Of a stretch of 64,000 nucleotides of DNA, positions 8,369 to 17,282 are shown one piece after another (within the stretch, counting starts at the first letter, position 1; each line of letters begins with the position of its first letter). The notes under the pieces are model-generated. The model made no database searches. It saw only the letters and a list, made by a program, of their open reading frames with translations, and was not told the DNA's origin. Source of the stretch: Burkholderia pyrrocinia (GTDB taxonomy: Bacteria > Pseudomonadota > Gammaproteobacteria > Burkholderiales > Burkholderiaceae); contig NZ_CP024902.1 in the NCBI RefSeq assembly GCF_003330765.1, forward strand, positions 3,410,001 to 3,474,000, given 5' to 3'. The position numbers and the translations under genes were made by a program.

Positions 8369-9355
8369 ATGAGAACCTCCGCTTCCACTCCGTCCGCGCC
8401 GGTGTCGTCCGGCGCCGCGAGCACCGACGCCGGCCGGGCCCGCCCGAGCCGCTTCGCCGCGCTGTCGCGTTTCCTGCCGTCGGGCCGCAGCGTCGCGATC
8501 GGCGTGCCGTTCCTGTGGCTCGCAGTCTTCTTCGCGCTGCCGTTCGTGCTGGTGCTGAAGATCAGCTTCGCCGACCAGGTGATGGGCATCCCGCCGTACA
8601 CGTCGCTCGTCGAGTTCAAGGACGGCGTCGTGCACTTCGCGATGCAGCTGTCGCACTACGCGTTCCTGCTGCAGGACGACCTGTACATCGCGACCTACCT
8701 CAGCTCGCTGAAGATGGCCGCCGTGTCGACCGTGCTGTGCCTGCTGATCGGTTACCCGATGGCGTACTACATCGCGCGTGCCGAGCCGAACCGGCGCAAC
8801 GTGCTGATGATGGCCGTGATGCTGCCGTTCTGGACGTCGTTCCTGATCCGCGTGTACGCATGGATCGGCATCCTGAAGGACGACGGCCTGCTGAACCACA
8901 CGCTGATCGCGCTCGGCATCATCCACACGCCGCTGCGGCTGTATCACAGCGATGCGGGCGTCTACATCGGGATGGTCTATTCGTACCTGCCGTTCATGGT
9001 GATGCCGCTGTACGCGCACCTGGTGAAGATGGACCTCACGCTGCTCGAGGCCGCCTATGACCTTGGCGCGAAGCCGTGGGTCGCGTTCACGCGGATCACG
9101 CTGCCGCTGTCGAAGAACGGGATCATCGCCGGCAGCCTGCTGGTGTTCATCCCGGCGGTGGGCGAGTACGTGATTCCGGAACTGCTCGGCGGCGCGGACA
9201 CGCTGATGATCGGCCGCGTGATGTGGGATGAATTCTTCAACAACATGGACTGGCCGATGGCGTCCGCGGTGACGGTCGCGATGGTGATGCTGCTGCTGGT
9301 GCCGATGGCGCTGTTCCAGTACTACCAGGTCAAGGAACTGGAGGAAGCGAAATGA
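8369..9355 (+). CDS. potH: Polyamine ABC transporter permease (PotH type)
   Basis: Inner-membrane permease of the polyamine importer, 328 aa. A Ser/Ala-rich cytoplasmic start is followed by about six hydrophobic segments. The coupling EAA-type loop reads LEAAYDLGAKPWVAFTRITLPL. It starts 10 bp after potG and overlaps potI by four bases (ATGA), indicating translational coupling. Confidence 0.92.
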   Translation: MRTSASTPSAPVSSGAASTDAGRARPSRFAALSRFLPSGRSVAIGVPFLWLAVFFALPFVLVLKISFADQVMGIPPYTSLVEFKDGVVHFAMQLSHYAFLLQDDLYIATYLSSLKMAAVSTVLCLLIGYPMAYYIARAEPNRRNVLMMAVMLPFWTSFLIRVYAWIGILKDDGLLNHTLIALGIIHTPLRLYHSDAGVYIGMVYSYLPFMVMPLYAHLVKMDLTLLEAAYDLGAKPWVAFTRITLPLSKNGIIAGSLLVFIPAVGEYVIPELLGGADTLMIGRVMWDEFFNNMDWPMASAVTVAMVMLLLVPMALFQYYQVKELEEAK

Positions 9356-10197
9356 TCAAGCCGAGCAAACCGCTGTCGACGGGCGTTCTCGCCTTCGGGT
9401 TCCTGTTCCTGTACATCCCGATCATCAGCCTGGTCGTGTACTCGTTCAACGAGTCGAAGCTGGTGACGGTGTGGTCGGGCTTCTCGCTGAAGTGGTACGC
9501 GGCGCTGTGGCAGGACGACGAGCTGCTGACCGCCGCATGGCTGTCGCTGAAGATCGGCCTGCTGACGGCCACCGCGTCGGTCGTGATCGGCACGTGGGCG
9601 GGCTTCGTGCTGGCGCGCTTCGGCCGCTTCAAGGGCTTCACGCTGTACACGGGGATGATCAACGCGCCGCTGGTGATTCCGGAAGTGATCCAGGGCATCT
9701 CGCTGCTGCTGCTGTTCGTTGCACTGGAGCAGATGTTCGGCTGGCCGAAGGGGCGCGGGATGCTGACGATCTGGATCGGTCACGTGATGCTGTGCGTGTC
9801 GTACGTGGCGATCATCGTGCAGTCGCGGGTGAAGGAGATGAACAAGTCGCTGGAAGAGGCCGCGCTCGATCTTGGGGCGACGCCGCTGAAGGTGTTCTTC
9901 GTGGTGACGCTGCCGCTGATCTCGCAGGCGCTTCTGTCGGGTTGGCTGCTGTCGTTCACGCTGTCGATCGACGACCTGGTGCTGTCGGCGTTCCTGTCGG
10001 GGCCGGGGTCGACGACGCTGCCGCTGGTGGTGTTCTCGCGCGTGCGGCTGGGGCTGAACCCGGAGATGAACGCGCTGGCGACGCTGTTCATCACGGCCGT
10101 GACGGTCGGCGTGATCGTCGTGAACCGGATGATGATCGCGCGCGAGCGACGCCGGGTGGCCGACATGAAGGCGGCGTTCGCGGTGGCGGCAGCATGA
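9352..10197 (+). CDS. potI: Polyamine ABC transporter permease (PotI type)
   Basis: Second inner-membrane permease of the PotFGHI system, 281 aa, the same length as E. coli PotI. It has about six transmembrane segments and the EAA loop LEEAALDLGATPLKVFFVVTLPL, which docks on the ATPase. The ATG overlaps the potH stop codon. Confidence 0.92.
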   Translation: MIKPSKPLSTGVLAFGFLFLYIPIISLVVYSFNESKLVTVWSGFSLKWYAALWQDDELLTAAWLSLKIGLLTATASVVIGTWAGFVLARFGRFKGFTLYTGMINAPLVIPEVIQGISLLLLFVALEQMFGWPKGRGMLTIWIGHVMLCVSYVAIIVQSRVKEMNKSLEEAALDLGATPLKVFFVVTLPLISQALLSGWLLSFTLSIDDLVLSAFLSGPGSTTLPLVVFSRVRLGLNPEMNALATLFITAVTVGVIVVNRMMIARERRRVADMKAAFAVAAA

Positions 10198-10244
10198 CGT
10201 CCCGCTTCCTGTTCCGACGATAACAAGCACTGCAAACAAGCAAG

Positions 10245-10268
10245 GCGCGCCGCCCAGAGGCGGCGCGC
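10245..10268. terminator. GC-rich hairpin between potI and the porin gene
   Basis: Perfect 10-bp arms (GCGCGCCGCC / GGCGGCGCGC) with a 4-nt loop. There is no T-tract, so it may act as a partial terminator or as a 3' stabiliser that sets transporter versus porin mRNA levels. Confidence 0.4.
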
Positions 10269-10312
10269 GATTCGATCACGTATCGACAGGCGCACGACAA
10301 GGAGAATCCGCA

Positions 10313-11905
10313 ATGAAGAAGAAACTGATCTGCCTGCTGGTGGCCGGCGCGTTGCCGGGCATCGCGCTGGCCGGCTCGACATCCGCCGAGATCAAGGCGC
10401 TGCAGGCGCAGGTCGCGGCGCTGCAGAAGCAGATGAAGGCCATGCAGGCGCAGCTCGGCGCGAAGCCGGGCGGCGCCGTTGTCGCGCAGTCCGGCGCGAA
10501 GGCCGCCGCTGCGCCGGCCGAGGTGGCCGCCGATCCGGGCTCGCCGGACTACGGCAAGGCGCGCGCCACGCTGACCAACGACGACGTCAGCGAGATGAAG
10601 CAGCAGATCGCGAACCAGCAGCTGAAGGTCGACTCGCTGACGGACGCGGCCAACACGGGCCCGCTCGCCGGCCTGTCGGTGACGGGCTACATCGATCCGA
10701 CCTACATCTACAACCGCGCGGCCGGCACGTCGTCGTTCCTGTTCGCGAACCACGAGAACGCGTACAACTACTTCAACAGCACGTTCGGTGATCTCTACCT
10801 CGACATCAAGAAGACCTTCGGCGTCGGCCCGATGGCGCCGTCGGCGGAAATCACGCTGATGCCGAACCGCGGCAACGGCATCACGCTGCTGCAGAACTCG
10901 CGCGGCTCGATCACCGACAACCTGCTGAACACGGCGGTCATCAACGTGCCGATCACCGCCGAGACGACGCTGGTCGCCGGCCTGATCCCGAGCTTCGGCG
11001 GCTACGAAGTGCAGCAGTCGAACCAGATGCTCACGCTCACGCACAACCTGCTGTACGATTTCTCGGATCCGGGCAGCTACGTCGGCGTCGGCGCGAACTA
11101 CACGAAGGGCAGCTGGGCGTGGAAGTTCTTCGTCGGCAACGAGCAGTACCGCACCTACGGCTCGGTCACGCAAACGGGCACCAATGCGCTCGGCGACCCG
11201 ATCACCACCAGCAACAGGGTGCCGACCTTCACCGCGCGCGCGGACTACACGTGGTCGAGCGCACTTGACCTCGGCGGTTCGTTCAACATCGGGCGGCAGA
11301 CGCTGTCATCGGCGGCAGTGACAGATCCGGTGACCGGCCAGCAAATCGGCGTTAACTATGGCCCGGGTGGTGCCTCACCGAGCGCCTACGGTTCGTTCTT
11401 CTTCGGCGAACTCGACGCGACCTACACGCTCGCCGATATCCAGTACAACGCCGAAGTCGACTACGGCCGGCAGCAGCATGCGGCATTCAACGGCGGGCTC
11501 GCGCAGTGGTACGGCCTGTCGCTGCTCGCGCACCGCAAGTTCAACGCGCCGGTGGTCGGCCGCATGGGCGTGACGCTGCGCTACGACCTGCTCGCCAACA
11601 CGAAGAACGGCGGCGGCGGCGGCGGCATCGCGCTGAACGGCAACGGGATGGATCCGAACAACGGCTTCGGCGTCGATGCGGACTGCCTCGCGATGTCGAA
11701 GGCCGGCGGCGGCCTGGGCTTCGAGTGCAAGGGCGCCGTGCGCCAGGACGTCGCGCTCGACCTGCTGTTCTATCCGACCCAGCAGATCACCGTGAAGGTC
11801 GAATACCGGCACGACTGGGCGAACAACAAGGTGTTCCTGCGCAACGACGGTTCGTACGGCAAGTCCAACGACCTGCTCGCGACGCAGTTCATCTATTCGT
11901 TCTGA
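10313..11905 (+). CDS. DUF3138-type outer-membrane porin-like protein
   Basis: 530-aa exported protein. A signal peptide (MKKKLICLL...IALA) is followed by a short coiled coil (IKALQAQVAALQKQMKAMQAQL), an Ala-rich linker to about residue 80, then a long region of alternating residues. That region has aromatic girdle motifs such as VTGYIDPTYIYN, and the protein ends in Phe, all typical of a beta-barrel. The layout (N-terminal coiled coil plus barrel) resembles trimeric channels. It resembles Burkholderia proteins filed as DUF3138; this name is from memory. Its place between potI and puuB suggests polyamine passage across the outer membrane, which is inference. Confidence 0.75.
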   Translation: MKKKLICLLVAGALPGIALAGSTSAEIKALQAQVAALQKQMKAMQAQLGAKPGGAVVAQSGAKAAAAPAEVAADPGSPDYGKARATLTNDDVSEMKQQIANQQLKVDSLTDAANTGPLAGLSVTGYIDPTYIYNRAAGTSSFLFANHENAYNYFNSTFGDLYLDIKKTFGVGPMAPSAEITLMPNRGNGITLLQNSRGSITDNLLNTAVINVPITAETTLVAGLIPSFGGYEVQQSNQMLTLTHNLLYDFSDPGSYVGVGANYTKGSWAWKFFVGNEQYRTYGSVTQTGTNALGDPITTSNRVPTFTARADYTWSSALDLGGSFNIGRQTLSSAAVTDPVTGQQIGVNYGPGGASPSAYGSFFFGELDATYTLADIQYNAEVDYGRQQHAAFNGGLAQWYGLSLLAHRKFNAPVVGRMGVTLRYDLLANTKNGGGGGGIALNGNGMDPNNGFGVDADCLAMSKAGGGLGFECKGAVRQDVALDLLFYPTQQITVKVEYRHDWANNKVFLRNDGSYGKSNDLLATQFIYSF

Positions 11906-11913
11906 CGCTGGCC

Positions 11914-11956
11914 GCGCGGGACGCCGTGCCGCGCGCACGGCGTCCCGCGCCGTTTT
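11914..11956 (+). terminator. Strong hairpin terminator after the porin-like gene
   Basis: Perfect 16-bp stem (arms 11914-11929 and 11935-11950, starting GCGCGGGACG) with a 5-nt loop, followed by CGTTTT. It ends the main transcript just before the puuB pair, so some readthrough or a separate start is needed for them. Confidence 0.75.
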
Positions 11957-12014
11957 CAACGGCGGCTGCCGGCCGGTCGCGTGCCGTTGCAGCCTTTTCG
12001 AGGGAGTCGGTTTG

Positions 12015-13319
12015 ATGACGCAGTCTTTCACCCGCCGCGCCGATGCGCTCGCGCGCGACTCGTACTACGAAGCGACGGCCGCACGGCCCGTGGTCGATGA
12101 CCCGGTGCTCGACGACACGATCGACGTCGATGTCTGCGTGATCGGCGCCGGTTTCGCCGGCCTGTCGACGGCGCTCGACTGCCGCGCGCGCGGGCTGTCG
12201 GTCGCGGTGATCGACGCGCACCGGCCCGGCTGGGGCGCGTCGGGCCGCAACGGCGGGCAGGCGATCACCGGCTTCGCGAAGGATGAAGAGATCGAGCGGC
12301 AGCTCGGCGCCGACGGCGCGCGCGCCGCGTGGTCGCTGTCGCTCGACGGCGTCGCGCTGATCGCCGAGCGGATCGCGCACTACGGGATCGACTGCGACTA
12401 CACGCGCGGCTACCTCACGGTCGCGACGAAGCCGCGCCGCATCGACGACCTGCGTGCGTGGATGAGCGCCGCGACGTCGCGCTGGGGCCATCCGTCGCTC
12501 ACGTGGCTCGACACCGGCGAAATCCGCACGCGCATTGCATCCGCGCGTTACCTGGCCGGCGTGCACGATCCGCTGTCGGGCCACCTGCATCCGCTCAAGT
12601 ACTGCCTCGGCCTCGCCGATGCCGCGCGCCGCGAAGGCGTCGCGCTGTACGCGCACACGCCCGCGCTCGACGTCGTGCGCGGCGCACGGCCCGTCGTGCA
12701 CACGCCGTCGGGCGAGGTGCGCTGCCGCTTCGTCGTGTCGTGCTGCAACGCGGGCCCGGGCGGCGTGCTGCCCGCCGCGACCGCCGCACGCATCGCGCCG
12801 ATCGCGTCCTACATCATCGCGACCGAGCCGCTCGGCCAGGCACGCGCCGACGCGCTGATCGCGCGGCGCGAAGCCGTATGCGACAACAACTTCTTCCTCG
12901 ACTACTTCCGGCTGTCGGCCGACCACCGGATGCTGTTCGGCGGCCGCGCGAATTCGGCCGGTGCGTCGCCCGCCACGCTCGCCGAAACGATCCGGCAGCG
13001 CATGGCCGGCGTGTTCCCGCAACTTGGCGACGTGCGCGTCGACCACGCGTGGGGCGGCTTCGTCGACGTCACGCGCAACCGCGCGCCGGACTTCGGCACG
13101 CTCGATCCGAACTTCTTCTACGTCCAGGGCTTCAGCGGGCACGGCGTCGCGCTCACCGGCATCGCCGGACGCGCGATCGCCGGCGCGATCGCGGGCGACA
13201 CGCGCGCGTTCGACCTGTTCGCGCGCATGCGCCACCGGCGCTTTCCCGGCGGCGACGCATGGCGGCAACCCGCGCTCGAACTCGGGATGCTGTACCACCG
13301 CGTGCGCGAGCTGTTCTGA
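12015..13319 (+). CDS. puuB: FAD-dependent gamma-glutamylputrescine oxidase, copy 1
   Basis: DAO-family flavoprotein, 434 aa, predicted to oxidise gamma-glutamylputrescine to the aldehyde with release of ammonia and hydrogen peroxide. The Rossmann motif CVIGAGFAGLS lies near residues 37-50 and the flavin-contact motif WGASGRNGGQ about 40 residues later. The C-terminal FSGHGVALTG matches PuuB-like oxidases. The ATG at 12015 follows AGGGAG. It shares most motifs with the next gene, so the two are paralogues. Confidence 0.83.
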   Translation: MTQSFTRRADALARDSYYEATAARPVVDDPVLDDTIDVDVCVIGAGFAGLSTALDCRARGLSVAVIDAHRPGWGASGRNGGQAITGFAKDEEIERQLGADGARAAWSLSLDGVALIAERIAHYGIDCDYTRGYLTVATKPRRIDDLRAWMSAATSRWGHPSLTWLDTGEIRTRIASARYLAGVHDPLSGHLHPLKYCLGLADAARREGVALYAHTPALDVVRGARPVVHTPSGEVRCRFVVSCCNAGPGGVLPAATAARIAPIASYIIATEPLGQARADALIARREAVCDNNFFLDYFRLSADHRMLFGGRANSAGASPATLAETIRQRMAGVFPQLGDVRVDHAWGGFVDVTRNRAPDFGTLDPNFFYVQGFSGHGVALTGIAGRAIAGAIAGDTRAFDLFARMRHRRFPGGDAWRQPALELGMLYHRVRELF

Positions 13320-13344
13320 GCCCTCTTTCTCCGTTCTCCTGATC

Positions 13345-14646
13345 ATGCAGACATTCGCCAACCAGCCGCACGTCGCGTCCTACTACGCGGCGACCGCCAA
13401 CGATACGACCCGCCACGCGCCGCTCGCCGGCGCGGCCGACGCCGACGTGTGCGTGATCGGTGCGGGCCTCACGGGCCTGTCCGTCGCGCTCAACCTCGCC
13501 GAGCGCGGCCATTCGGTGACCGTGCTCGAAGCGTCGCGGGTCGGATGGGCGGCGAGCGGCCGCAACGGCGGCCAGTTGATCGGCGGCTTTGCGTGCGACA
13601 TCGACACGTTCGGGCAATTCATGCCGGAAGGCGACGTGAAGCGCATCTGGGACATGGGGCTCGAAACGCTGTCGCTCGTGAAGTCGCGGATCGCGCAGCA
13701 CGACATCGACTGCGCGCTGGTGCCCGGCTACCTGACCGCCGCGAACACCGAGCGCGACGCCGACGCGCTGAAACGCTGGCGCGACGAAGCCGCGAAGCGC
13801 TTCGGTTACGACCGCTTCCACTTCGTCGAAGCCGACGCACTCGGCGACTACGTGCAGTCCGCCCGCTATTGCGGCGGCTTGTACGACCCGGACAGCGGCC
13901 ACCTCCATCCGCTCAACTACACGCTCGGCCTCGCCCGTGCGGCGACCGGCGCGGGCGTGCGCATCCACGAAGACAGCTGCGTGACGCGCGTGCGCGACGT
14001 CGCGGGCGGCCACGTCGTCGAGACCGGCAACGGTCATGTGCGGGCGCGCTTCGTCGTGCTCGCGTGCAATACCTACGTCGGCACGCTCGCCCCCGCGCTG
14101 GCGAAGAAGATCATGCCGGTCGGCACCTACGTGATCGCGACCGAGCCGCTCGGCGAAGCGCGCGCCGCCGCGCTGATGCCCGCGCGCGCGGCGATCTGCG
14201 ACAGCCGCTTCGTGCTCGACTACTTCCGGCCGGCACCCGACACGCGGCTCGTGTGGGGCGGCAAGGTCAGCTATTCGACGCGGCAGCCGAACGATCTCGC
14301 GGCCGCGATGCGTGCGGACATGCTGAAGACGTTCCCGCAGCTCGCGGACGTGAAGGTCGACTACGCATGGGGCGGCTTCGTCGACATCACGATGAACCGC
14401 GCGCCGCACTTCGGCCGCATCGCGCCGACGATGTACTTCGCACAGGGGTTTTCGGGGCACGGCGTGAACACGACCGCGCTCGCGGGCAAGCTGATCGCCG
14501 AGGCGATCGACGGGCAGGCGAGCCGCTTCGACCTGTTCGACAAGATCCGGCATCGCGACTTCCCGGGCGGCGCGGCGCTGCGCACGCCGGCGCTGGTGCT
14601 CGCGATGAGCTGGTACCGGCTGCTCGACGCGTTCGGCGTGCATTGA
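13345..14646 (+). CDS. puuB: FAD-dependent gamma-glutamylputrescine oxidase, copy 2
   Basis: 433-aa paralogue of the preceding protein in the same orientation, 25 bp downstream. It has the same order of motifs: CVIGAGLTGLS, WAASGRNGGQ, DPDSGHLHPLNY, VDYAWGGFVDITMNRAPHFGR and FSGHGVNTTALAG. It keeps the length and order of the DAO fold with no lesion. Tandem retention suggests different substrates, for example gamma-glutamylated putrescine versus cadaverine or spermidine; this is not shown by sequence. The longer in-frame extension overlaps copy 1 and is rejected. Confidence 0.82.
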   Translation: MQTFANQPHVASYYAATANDTTRHAPLAGAADADVCVIGAGLTGLSVALNLAERGHSVTVLEASRVGWAASGRNGGQLIGGFACDIDTFGQFMPEGDVKRIWDMGLETLSLVKSRIAQHDIDCALVPGYLTAANTERDADALKRWRDEAAKRFGYDRFHFVEADALGDYVQSARYCGGLYDPDSGHLHPLNYTLGLARAATGAGVRIHEDSCVTRVRDVAGGHVVETGNGHVRARFVVLACNTYVGTLAPALAKKIMPVGTYVIATEPLGEARAAALMPARAAICDSRFVLDYFRPAPDTRLVWGGKVSYSTRQPNDLAAAMRADMLKTFPQLADVKVDYAWGGFVDITMNRAPHFGRIAPTMYFAQGFSGHGVNTTALAGKLIAEAIDGQASRFDLFDKIRHRDFPGGAALRTPALVLAMSWYRLLDAFGVH

Positions 14647-14704
14647 GCGGCGCGGCGCGTGCCGCGCGCCGTGTTCCGGCACGCGCGGCCGCGTCAACGC
14701 AAAA

Positions 14705-14726
14705 CGGCCGCGCACACGCGCGGCCG
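14705..14726. terminator. Bidirectional terminator between the puuB pair and the lipoprotein operon
   Basis: A 9-bp stem (CGGCCGCGC / GCGCGGCCG) with an ACAC loop is flanked by AAAA on the left. Leftward transcripts therefore end in UUUU. It lies between two convergent 3' ends (14646 and 14804). Confidence 0.6.
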
Positions 14727-14803
14727 CCCGGTTTCAATGGCCCGATGCCGCAAGCGCGGCTTACTGCCGCCCCGCCGCATCGGCGCCCATCACGCCATGC
14801 CGG

Positions 14804-15469
14804 TCAGTCGGTGCCGTACTTCGGCGAGTGCGGACCGTACAGCAGCCCGTTCGGCGGCCCCGCCGCCAGCAGCCTTCCGCTTGTAAACGCGGCAACGTCG
14901 TGGCTCTGGTCCATCAGCGTATTGGCGATCTGCTTGACCGCGGCCGTCACCAGCATGCCGATCAGGCCGCCGCCGCCGCTGTTGCCGCCTTCGTCGCTGG
15001 CCGCGCTGGCCTCGCCCTGCCACAGCACGTCGCCCGTGCGCAGGTCGACGAGTTTGGCCGACGCGGACACCACCGTCGCGCTCGCGAGGATCCGGTACAC
15101 GGTGCCGTACTTCGATACCTTCGCGTACAGCGCGGCGTCCGCGCCGAAGATCTCGCGCAGCTTCGCGGGCGGCGTCTCCTGGATCTCGGCCGCATTGGTC
15201 AGGCCGTTCTGCTTGAAGGTCTCGTCCATCACCGCGACCGGCACGACGTAATAGCCGGACTCGGCGAGCGGCAGCGTCATCTGCGACAGCATCCCGTAGG
15301 TCGCGCCGACGTCGGAGGTCTCGTTGACGGGCGGCAGCACGAGGATCGAGCGCGGCTGGCTCTTCTTGAATGCCGTGTAGTCGGGTCGTTTCACCGGCTG
15401 CGCGCACGCGCTCAGCAGCGCGGCGATCGACAGCACGGACATCAGCTTGAATGAGAGAGTCTTGAACAT
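14804..15469 (-). CDS. DUF799-family lipoprotein
   Basis: 221-aa lipoprotein. The signal sequence ends with the lipobox LLSAC at about residue 22. The DUF799 (GNA1162-like) core begins RSILVLPPVNETSDV and is followed by a TolB-N-like alpha/beta fold. A Gly-rich stretch lies around residue 150. It is the last of three leftward genes with CsgG and DUF4810 lipoproteins, spaced 10 and 67 bp. This trio is recurrent in proteobacteria and is thought to act in the periplasm or outer membrane; no function is established. Confidence 0.8.
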   Translation of the reverse strand: MFKTLSFKLMSVLSIAALLSACAQPVKRPDYTAFKKSQPRSILVLPPVNETSDVGATYGMLSQMTLPLAESGYYVVPVAVMDETFKQNGLTNAAEIQETPPAKLREIFGADAALYAKVSKYGTVYRILASATVVSASAKLVDLRTGDVLWQGEASAASDEGGNSGGGGLIGMLVTAAVKQIANTLMDQSHDVAAFTSGRLLAAGPPNGLLYGPHSPKYGTD

Positions 15470-15479
15470 GGCTGGCGCG

Positions 15480-15923
15480 TCACTGTTTGGCTGTGTTCGA
15501 ATCGGCGGTCTTCTGCCCGGCGATCGTCTGGCTGGCGGCCTGCTGGCCGGCGGCCTTCTGATCCGCGGATTTCGGCGCGCCGGTTTTCTTCTTCAGCAGG
15601 AAATCCATGTAGGTCGAGGATTCCGGGAACAGTTGCTTCTCGGCCTGCAGTTCCTGCTCGGCCTGCTGCTCGTTGCCGACACTCGCGTACAGCATCCCGA
15701 GATGCGCATGGAAGCCCGGCGGCGGCGTATGGCCCTTGCCGCGAATCTCCTGCAGCGCCTTTTCGAGCGCGTCGATCTGCTCCTGCGGCGACTTCTGTCC
15801 CTTGAAGTATTCGTACACCTGCGGCTGATAGCCCGTCCACTGATAGAGCGGCGGCGTGGAACTCGCGCAGCCGGCGAGCAGCAATGCGGCGGCCGTCGCC
15901 GGCAGCCAGTTACCCCGTTTCAT
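15480..15923 (-). CDS. DUF4810-family lipoprotein
   Basis: 147-aa lipoprotein with lipobox LLLAGC at about residue 19. The signature YQWTGYQPQVYEYFKG follows, then a helical segment that reads like a single TPR pair (HLGMLYASVGNEQQAEQELQAEK). The C-terminal 30 residues are rich in Ala, Gln and Lys and look disordered. It is the middle gene of the CsgG-DUF4810-DUF799 set. Function unknown; a scaffold for the CsgG-like partner is a guess. Confidence 0.78.
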   Translation of the reverse strand: MKRGNWLPATAAALLLAGCASSTPPLYQWTGYQPQVYEYFKGQKSPQEQIDALEKALQEIRGKGHTPPPGFHAHLGMLYASVGNEQQAEQELQAEKQLFPESSTYMDFLLKKKTGAPKSADQKAAGQQAASQTIAGQKTADSNTAKQ

Positions 15924-15990
15924 GGTCTTTTCTCTTTTGATGTCGTGGTGAATCGATCGCGTGCAGCGCCGGCCCCGGCGCCTGCAGCGC

Positions 15991-16668
15991 TTACTGCGCG
16001 GTCTTCAGCGCGCCGGCGTCGACCTGCTCGGCGAGATGGTTCACGGCCTCCTGGATCGCGAGGTCGAGCACCTTGCCGTTGAGCGTCGAGTCGTAGCCGG
16101 CGGTGCCGCCGAAGCCGATCACCTCGCGGTTCGACAGGCTGAATTCGCCCGCGCCCTGGCTCGACGCAACGACTTCCGACGTCGTCGTGTCGACGATGTT
16201 CAGGTTGACCTTCGCATACGCGACCTGCGTCTTGCCGCGGCCGAGAATGCCGAACAGCTGGTGATCACCGACGTCCTTGCGGCCGAACTCGGTCACGTCG
16301 CCCGTCACCACGTAGTTCGCGCCCTTCACCGCCTGCGCCTTCTTCATGAAGCCGGCTTCCTGCTTGATCTCGTCGAGATTCTCGCGATCGAGCACGTTGA
16401 AGCGCCGGCTCTGCTGCAGGCGCGTGACGAGAATCGTCTTCGCTTGCCCGCCGAGGCGGTCGATGCCGTCCGAGAAGATGCCGCGCATGTAGCTCGAGCG
16501 GTTGTCGAACTTGCCGACCGCAATCGCGACGGGCTTGCCCGCGTAGGGCTTCTGCGCGCTGCTCACGGCCGGCACGTCGAGCGTGCGCGACGATTCGGTC
16601 GCGCAGCCGGACAGCGCGGCCGCAACCGCGGCCGCGACGAGAACGATGCGTCCTGTCTGGATATTCAC
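15991..16668 (-). CDS. CsgG/HfaB-family outer-membrane lipoprotein
   Basis: 225-aa lipoprotein with a CsgG domain. The start is the GTG at 16668, which has an ideal AAGGAG site; an ATG 90 bp upstream has none and would bury the signal peptide. The lipobox is ALSGC at about residue 20. Core motifs are VAIAVGKFDNRSSY and RFNVLDRENLDEIKQEA. Known CsgG forms a nonameric pore for curli. No curli subunits or CsgE/F lie here, so a different export or envelope role with the two downstream lipoproteins is likely. Confidence 0.82.
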   Translation of the reverse strand: MNIQTGRIVLVAAAVAAALSGCATESSRTLDVPAVSSAQKPYAGKPVAIAVGKFDNRSSYMRGIFSDGIDRLGGQAKTILVTRLQQSRRFNVLDRENLDEIKQEAGFMKKAQAVKGANYVVTGDVTEFGRKDVGDHQLFGILGRGKTQVAYAKVNLNIVDTTTSEVVASSQGAGEFSLSNREVIGFGGTAGYDSTLNGKVLDLAIQEAVNHLAEQVDAGALKTAQ

Positions 16669-17282
16669 TGCTGGGTCTCCTTGCGTGGAAAGGTGCCCGG
16701 ATCGGGCGCGCCGGCTCGCGAACGAACCGGCGATCGGAACGGATACGGCAGCACTCATCGCCCGACGGGCGATGGCGGCATTCGAGGGGAAGAAGCGTGC
16801 AACGGACGCGTTGCAGCGGCAGGCGCAAAGGCGGCGGCGCGCCCGATATTCGCGCGCGCCGCGGTGATCCCGTTATTCTGATTGCTGCGCTGTTGATCGC
16901 GCATGATCGGCCCCGTATATGATTTTGCGCGATGATACCAAACGTATTTATTGAGACGGACTGTCTTTAAAAGAATTGACGATTTTCACGTCCCGCGGGT
17001 TGACGCATGCGGCTCCCCGCTCAGCCATGCGATTCACGGCACAGCGCGTCACCCAGCGGAATGGGTCATGCCCGGCTCCCGCAACAGCGAGATCGCCGGC
17101 GAGACGAAAATATTGAGATAACTCGAAAAGCCGCGCATGCGCATTGCCAATACCCCGAAAACAATTCTCGAGACACGGCACGGCATCTCCATCCAGAAAA
17201 CCGGCAATCCGATCGATGCGCCATTGCGGCAGCCTGCACGCGCGCCCGCCGTCGATCACCCGCCGGCGCGCGCTGCCCTCCG
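16669..17282. other. Gene-free 614-bp gap between gor and the csgG-like gene
   Basis: The 3' end of gor and the 5' end of the leftward lipoprotein operon border this gap, so the operon promoter must lie here. The right-hand part of the leader (about 16900-17000) is AT-rich and contains TATCAT-like -10 candidates on the minus strand without a convincing -35. Open frames through 17007-17280 have no family signature and poor starts. No further element is seen. Confidence 0.4.

Noticed and set aside
9322..10239. 305-codon frame antisense to potI
   Set aside because: Composition (His/Arg/Gln runs) is typical of shadow translation and potI is clear.
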